From Panorpa germanica (taxonomy: Eukaryota; Arthropoda; Insecta; Mecoptera; Panorpidae): 64,000 bases of DNA. Made by a program: the position numbers and the translations under genes. Below the pieces are notes generated by a model, which was given only the letters and a program-made list of their open reading frames with translations, was not told where the DNA came from and did not search any database. Each line of letters starts with the position of its first letter. Position 1 is the first letter of the stretch. The stretch covers positions 13,279,807 to 13,343,806 of the forward strand of contig OY783206.1 of the NCBI GenBank assembly GCA_963678705.1, written 5' to 3'. This document shows, one piece after another, positions 57,803 to 64,000 of the stretch.

Positions 57803-58602
57803 CAGCGGTTCTCAAACTTTTTACTTCTCGCCCCCTTGCATAATCCAGCTGTAAGTCGGGCCCCCCTACATGTAAGCGTACTATTTATTATAAGTGAGTC
57901 GCATTTTAACATTTTACAGTCAATTTTTATTTAGTTAAGTTTTGCACATTCTATGTATACTCTAATGGGGCAATATGTTTAATCGTACTCAAACAACAAA
58001 TTCTATACAAAGAATTACAATTTATTTAGTTATTTGTAACTCAAAGCAATAATAATAAAAAGAGCTTTAGTGTGAAGGATGTGCTTGTTTTTTTCTGCGC
58101 ATAGTTTCTTGAAACGCGGTGTCAGTTCTGATAACGCTACTCTGAGTTCCTTGGTCACATCCAGTCTTGAGCGATATTTACTCTTCATGGCAGCTAGAGC
58201 AGAAAACCCAGTTTCACAAGAGTGAGTGAATATTGCGAATGGAGTGAGTATTTTCAATGACCTTTCACTCAAAATTGGATGTTCCTTTTGTACACCAATC
58301 CAGAACGATGTGAGAGAAGATTCTTAAAACTTCATTTTAAGCCCAGTGTCACCTTAGAGGTCAATGAGATTTTCTTTTTCCTTCATGTTGAGGAAGACAC
58401 TCATCAACTGATGATTTTAAATCCATGCCAAACCGTCCAAGTTCTCATTAAAATATTTTTCCAAACAAGATTTGAGGATTTCTAAGTGTTTAAGAAAGCA
58501 TAGTTGGAATAGTTTTGAGATCGATTTCTTCAATCATAATTTTAAGATTAGTCACTTTTCAGACCGCCCTCGGGGTCGCGCCCCACACTTTGAGAACCGC
58601 TG
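57803..58602 (-). mobile_element. hAT element remnant (ZBED5-like transposase C-terminus)
   Basis: 800 bp with inverted ends CAGCGGTTCTCAAACTTTTT and the complement of CAGCGGTTCTCAAAGTGTGG. It is flanked by CCTTAGCC (57795-57802) and CCTAGCC (58603-58609), an 8-bp duplication with one base lost. The minus frame 58030-58272 carries the C-terminal hAT signature (CETGFSALAAMKSKYRSRLD, then LRVALSELTPRFKKLC). The DNA-binding and most catalytic parts are missing. Confidence 0.86.
58030..58272 (-). pseudogene. hAT transposase C-terminal remnant
   Basis: 80-residue frame. SCETGFSALAAMKSKYR followed by RLDVTKELRVALSEL and PRFKKLCAEK is the dimerisation region of ZBED5/SCAND3-like hAT transposases. 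A fragment of a ~600-residue protein; not functional by itself. Confidence 0.85.
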
Positions 58603-58610
58603 CCTAGCCC

Positions 58611-59234
58611 ATACGAGGCCCCTATGCAGTTACCTACACTGCCTAATGGATAATTCGGCTCTGATCATATCCGTCGAAACTGTGACATTGCTGTTCATAT
58701 ACATGCGTTCACAGATCAGCATTTGAAGGTTTTTATCAAAGAAATTCATTAGAACCGCAATGCGCAGGCGCGAATGGATAGTTGCATTTTCAACCATGGT
58801 ATTTTGAGTTTAGTACCCCGCCGAAAAACAATGGAAAGGAACGAAGACCTTGTTGTACTTACTGTATGTTGGCAGATGAGAGAAAGAAGGAAAAGAGAGG
58901 AAAAGATATTACGAAGGAAAAGGTATAGCGATGAATGAGATAGAATGATTAAGGGAGAAAGGAAGTGAGTTACTGGGTTTGATATAGGAAAGCGATATAG
59001 AGGTCCAACAACAGAATACAATGAAGCAAAATATAATACTAGATACAATCAGTATTCAAAAAACGGGAACGACTAGGGAATGAAGAATGAGAAAGAGAAG
59101 CGACTGGATTTTATGAAAGACGAAACTTAAAAAACCTAGTGTATTTTAATCAGAAATTACAAAGACACCCTTACAAAATAAGTTCACAAACCCATTAAAA
59201 AAGTAGCCAAAGAGGTTATAACTACAATCGCTAC
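58611..59234. other. Unassigned DNA with purine-rich tract
   Basis: 58875-59100 is strongly purine-rich on the plus strand, giving a spurious 99-residue Ser/Leu-rich minus frame. ATAAGTTCACAAACCCATTA at 59180-59200 looks like a family A end. Confidence 0.4.
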
Positions 59235-60395
59235 CAGTGGCGTAGCGTGTCTTAGACGGTATCTGTATCAAAATTTGTTGGAGGGCCCAAATGATGGGTA
59301 AAGATTTTTCACAAGAGGAACAAAAACGCTCGCATTGAATTAAAATAATTATATATTGATTATAGGTTATTACTTACAATTAATACTTCTAGGAACTAAG
59401 CTAGCCAAACAATTCAAATCAAATACACACTTTTCTTGCCTTTTGTTCGGCGAATTTATTTATTAAATCATTCATAACTGAAGACGATTTCAGTTTTTCT
59501 AAGTTTTCTGCCTCTATAGACAAAAGTGACAACTGCGATAGCCTTTCCTGTTCCATAGAGGCCCTTAGATAATTTTTTATCAGTTTTAATTTCGAAAAAG
59601 TTCATTCAGCTGTTGCGATTGTAACCGGAAAGGTCAAGAATAAAAATCATGTTGTTATTACCTCCGGAAAACTGAATGCAAAGCTATTGAATTTTATCAG
59701 CAATAATTGCATAAGTTCCTTAATGTAATGAATTTTCTGAATTTCAGATTTTAAGCATGTTTTCAAAGCAATTCATTGTTCATAAAGATCAACTGACATG
59801 TCTTTACTGTATTTAGCAGACACTTTTCTGGCATACCTTTGTATTATTTCGTTTAAAAAAGATAAGAGTTTCTCCGGATGTAATACTTCGAACATATTAC
59901 TTAGGTCACAGAGGCTCTGAAATCTTTAGCAATAGTACACATTGACTTCGGGTCTGAAATTCTCTCATCTTCTGATAGCTCATCAAAAAAACGCTTCGTT
60001 ATCTTCTTTCTTTTATTTTTGAAAACAGTTGTTACTCCCCACTCTTTTGCTAGATCTCTGGACTTGTTCAGCAAACCATGGAATTAATTTTGATTTCTTA
60101 TTTCGTTCAGTCTCTTCAAAAGATTACTTAGCAAAATGCTAGCTTTTTGTAAGTCATTAATTTCATGCTGTAGAGCTTTAGAAACAGGATTAACGATTTC
60201 AAATAGTGAAGAAAGAATTTTTGTTTACAAAAGATTACTTAGCAAAATGCTAGCTTTTTGTAAGTCATTAATTTCATGCTGTAGAGCTTTAGAAACAGGA
60301 TTAACGATTTCAAATAGTGAAGAAAGAATTTTTGTTTACAAAAGTTTGGGGCCTCTATTATTGATACGGCTAATACGGCGGTAGCTACGCCACTG
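59235..60395 (-). mobile_element. hAT element with ZMYM1-like transposase remnant and 8-bp duplication
   Basis: 1161 bp with ends CAGTGGCGTAGC and the complement of CAGTGGCGTAGCTACCGC. It is flanked by ATCGCTAC (59227-59234) and ATCGGCTAC (60396-60404), an 8-bp duplication with one extra base. The minus strand encodes the transposase C-terminus: FSKLKLIKNYLRASMEQERL, then LSLLSIEAENLEKLKS and LINKFAEQKARK, natural stop at 59419-59421. A TGA at 59602-59604 replaces the Arg codon expected in the AERSFSKLK motif. It holds a perfect 111-bp tandem duplication at 60117-60338. Confidence 0.88.
60117..60338. repeat. Perfect 111-bp tandem duplication
   Basis: Two adjacent identical 111-bp units (60117-60227 and 60228-60338), inside the hAT remnant. 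The unit is a multiple of three (37 codons), so it preserves any frame. Perfect identity implies a recent duplication or an assembly artefact. Confidence 0.9.
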
Positions 60396-60498
60396 ATCGG
60401 CTACACACTATTTTTAATGCAACCGGCCTGGGCATTTACATATTAATTTTAAATAAAACATTTAAAGTTTTTGTTTCATTGATATTTATTCTCATAAT

Positions 60499-60561
60499 GG
60501 GAGAACGCTTAGCTCGATGGTTAAGCGTGCTGGGATTGGGTTCGAATACCGATGATTTCAA
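60499..60561 (+). repeat. tRNA-like SINE head with A and B boxes
   Basis: TAGCTCGATGG (60510-60520) resembles an RNA polymerase III A box, and GGTTCGAATACC (60539-60550) a B box, at tRNA-like spacing. The stretch does not fold into an obvious intact tRNA (no clean acceptor pairing seen), so a tRNA-derived SINE head or pseudo-tRNA is more likely. Confidence 0.35.
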
Positions 60562-63500
60562 ATATTTTTTTGTCTAACGATATGGGTCATTAAATATTAA
60601 ATAAAAATGTGATGCTAAGTTTTAAATAATAATTTGAAATATACAGTTAACAATTTTTTTTACATTTTGATGCTTTATAAATAATGATATAACATTATGA
60701 TTATATAATAATTGTGTTATACAAAGCAATTGTTTTTTTTTATATTAATAGTTTATTGAATTTAATTTAATTATTTATATGTTAATAACTTTTTATCATT
60801 TAATTAGCGGTGCTGATTTTGTGGATGGCTGATTTTTGTCTATCCTATACATCAATGATATGAGATATTATAAATCAGAAGATTCTTTAGGAAGACTAAA
60901 TTATAACTCTTGTAAACATAGAACTATTCCTCATTAATTTATGTTTTTCATTAGCTGTCTCATTCAACCAATATTATCGAAAATATTAGCGATTAAAACT
61001 GAAATTTAAAGGGTCAGATTCAAAGTCACTCTGACGTCATTTTTTCATTGTTTCTTTATAATAGAACTCTCGCACAGGAACAAGGCCGACCGACTGTACA
61101 CTATGGTCAACTTTTTTGTAGGGCGTATTGGAGTTCTTTTGCATTAACACACTTCATGATTAGACCAAGCTTTTATTTTAATGTTTATCAATACAGATCC
61201 TATTGACAAAAGTCTACCATAGTCAGTTTCATGTGATGCAGCCTTCGTGTTATAATATGTTGTAATAACATAATTTACACATGTTTTTTTGATATAGACT
61301 TAAATTTTAATTTTGTTCACAAAATGACGTCAGACAACGTTTGTCCACGTAAGATCTCTTTGATTTCTTTTTGATTTAGAAACCAATGAAAGGACAAAGG
61401 GGGACCCTCATGAAAGCGAAGGGGGCCTCTCCATTGGTGAAACATTGACTTGATAGTATCGAGTTTCTTTTCTATCCTTGTACATCTTCTGCAAACACAA
61501 ATTTTTGTTCCCAGTGCGCAACTGAATATACCTTTTATTACTCGTACATATAGTTTCAAAATGTCGGATTAGAGAAATAGAACACACCTCTATTTTTCTT
61601 TTCTAAGCAAAGGAAAGTTTTGAAAGTATCTTTACCGATGCAAGAAATTTTGAAAATATATGAAGCAAGGTCTAATCTGATGCAAAACTTTGTGCACCAC
61701 TGCAACAAAGATTTATTTTTCAATAGTATTGCGCTTACTCTTAATTAGCAAGCGATAATGATTTATTTAATTAAACTTAAAAATGAGGTACAGTTCTATA
61801 GTTAGAAACAATACTGATGACAGAGTGTGATACATTTTTGTTTTTACTTAATTTTTAAAAATGTTTTATCTTTTATTATTCTTTCTACGGAAAAGGCACC
61901 GGCTTATATTTTTCTTCTATTCTTTTTCTTATTTCATTTTCACTACGACCAAAAAAATATTATATTTTCTTTTCTCTATATCATATCAATTCATCCAAAA
62001 ATGCATTTTTATAAAAAATTAAATATCCTATAAGATTATATATTATACTCGTACATTAGAGAGAAATAATAGAAGATCTTTTTTTGTTTAATCTAAAGCT
62101 TAAGATACATTACAGCTTATATTTTCTTAAAGCATATATCAAAATATGCGGAGAGTTATCTTATTTGACGTCAATACATTTAAAAAACATCATTTTACTA
62201 ACGAAATAGGAGAGGGAGCATATTTAGAAGGAAGAAGGATGAATGGGGGGATGAGAAAACCTTATTTGAATTTTATGATGTTCAAATTTTGTAAAAATAG
62301 GGTTTATATTCCAATTTTTGACAGTATTTTTGAGGTTATATATTATATATTTAAATTTTCAAAATGGCTGCTGCTTTATCACTTCACTACGGTCTCAGAT
62401 GTTATACCACTCTCTTCTTATAAATTCAGTAAACGCAACAAGTTGTTCTTTAACAGCATTTTCATTTAGATTTTCCTTCATTATTACAATATTTAATTTT
62501 ATTAATATTTATAATATTTAATTTACTTTTAAAAATGATTCACATTTAAATATTCATATAATTTATAATTATTTAGTTTTAATGATAATAATTAATAGAT
62601 AATCAACAGTTTTAACAGATATTTTTTATTTAAAATAAAATTTCTATCTATTGACTTTAATAAATAATAAAAAAAACAATTCATTTCAACGAAATATTTT
62701 AATTAAATCGTCTAATCACATGGTCCGATTGTAGCAAAAATTTTAATCATTTTTTAATTTCTATTTATTAGTTATTTTTCTTTTTCGAGGCATAAAGAAA
62801 ATATTTACCTACAACGCAGTTTGTTATTGGGGTTTGTAAGATTTAACGTGGTGGGAGCTGTCGGTGTAATGAGGCAACAATTCTGTGTTTAAAGTCTTGC
62901 CGCTAGGTGTCTTTGGAAACAGATTTATAAAATAAAGATAAAAGCATAGCAGATCAGCTTAGAGAATAATTATGTTGCTTATCTCTTTGGCATAAGGAGC
63001 TCTAATAAAGATTCTTGCCTCAAAAATAAAACTGTCTCCACCACATTAGTTTCCAGGCTTATATGTAAGACCTTGGCTTTACACAATTATTGTAATTTGT
63101 TAAATATCCTTATATTTTGTTTATTTCTTCTGATAACAACATGCAACATCCGTTTTCTTTGACATGAGGGTACTTCATTTGTTGAACTTTTATGGTCCAA
63201 ACCAATGCGACATTCATATATATGACATCTTTAAAACTCTACTACGTTTTAGGGTATATTATTTAGTGTTAATGTCGCACTGTTGTGGATGTGAATTAAG
63301 TATTCTCATTGTTCTTACAAACAATTTAAACATTGAGTTTCACTAGCAGTGAAATCGAAACGGTTGCCAAAATTTACAAACATAATGCTTGAGATCTATT
63401 GACATATTAATCGTAGAAACAAACCACATTGAAACAGTACACTATAATTATAATGTAGTTTATAAATTATTACATTATATTAAATTTTTAATTATTAGTT

Positions 63501-64000
63501 ATTGAGCTATCGTAATTTAGTTAATGAAGTAATACCATTAAGTAATAAATAATAGATTAAATACGCTCTGAAATAATCAACTATGGTAGTTTAATTTGCT
63601 GAAGTCACTAGAAATATAAAAATATAAAATCTAGCGGATTTTTAATAACAGCACGTTTACCTGTTAATTAAAAATCTATTCAATTATTACTGAATGATTA
63701 CGATAGCGTAGTGTAATACTTATCAAATGGCCTATAAATAAAATAACTGTTTGTATGGAATTTATATCAAATTATAAAACATTGATTTACAAGTCAATCC
63801 TTGCTGAGATGTTGCAAATAATTATACAAATTTGAATGCCTGTTTTAGAACATTGGAATGGTTGCTGTGCATTCAAATATTGTTTAATAGTTGGCACCAC
63901 ATTTTATAAGATTAGGTTTGTGATAATGTTAAAAAGAAACATATTTTTAAAAAAAGTAAATTATAAAAATATAAAATTTTGAGCGCTTTTTTTATGCATA
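60562..64000. other. Unassigned AT-rich DNA
   Basis: No gene recognised. A GC-richer stretch at 61380-61440 (GGGGGACCCTC, GGGGGCCTCTCC) resembles the edge words of hAT remnants, but no borders are visible. The frames at 61317, 62146 and 63164 look fortuitous. Confidence 0.4.

Noticed and set aside
58749-59048. 99-codon minus-strand hydrophobic frame
   Set aside because: Same compositional cause: a long purine-rich plus-strand tract.

Overview
This is AT-rich (roughly 70% A+T) nuclear DNA from an animal, almost certainly an insect. It has GT-AG introns, a bobby sox (bbx) HMG-box gene, a mitochondrial pyruvate carboxylase gene, and many insect-type transposable elements (mariner, jockey, hAT, TTAA-flanked elements and several MITE families). 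I cannot name the order or species from sequence alone. Most of the open reading frames in the window are chance frames in AT-rich DNA or transposon remnants.

Two host genes are well supported and convergent. bbx (+) has three coding exons between 15154 and 18576, encodes 768 residues, and carries an HMG box split over the three exons. Pyruvate carboxylase (-) has 20 constitutive coding exons between 31387 and 23902 (1181 residues), plus a 48-nt in-frame cassette exon that would give 1197 residues. Both reading frames stay open through every inferred splice junction, and the catalytic and biotin-binding residues of pyruvate carboxylase are all present. Both first coding exons appear to begin at splice acceptors, so their promoters lie further upstream. 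A CpG-rich segment at 54608-54712 (-) looks like an untranslated first exon and may or may not belong to pyruvate carboxylase.

The rest is a dense, nested mobile-element landscape. The main player is a ~620-670 bp MITE (called family A here; ends ATGGGCTTGTGTCC / GGACACAAGCCCAT) with at least nine copies plus remnants. Three copies were later hit by other elements: a mariner deletion derivative, a jockey-type LINE, and a TTAGGGAT-ended element. Two other copies themselves landed in older repeats: family B at 31.8 kb and family C at 51.2 kb. Four hAT elements carry recognisable 8-bp target duplications (8292-8459, 48875-49754, 57803-58602, 59235-60395), and three of them keep transposase C-terminal remnants. 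Two TTAA-flanked elements (18945-19283, 45801-46520), a retroposed element with a 10-bp duplication (40006-40272), foldback elements and further repeat families complete the picture.

Layout: 0.5-9.5 kb nested repeats; 9.5-14 kb mostly unassigned; 15.1-18.8 kb bbx; 19.3-23.6 kb AT-rich intergenic DNA; 23.6-31.6 kb pyruvate carboxylase; 31.7-64 kb repeats and unassigned AT-rich DNA. I found no new multi-gene system. The most interesting items are the cassette exon, the insertion chronology around family A (including its unusual target-site behaviour), and the CpG-rich candidate first exon.
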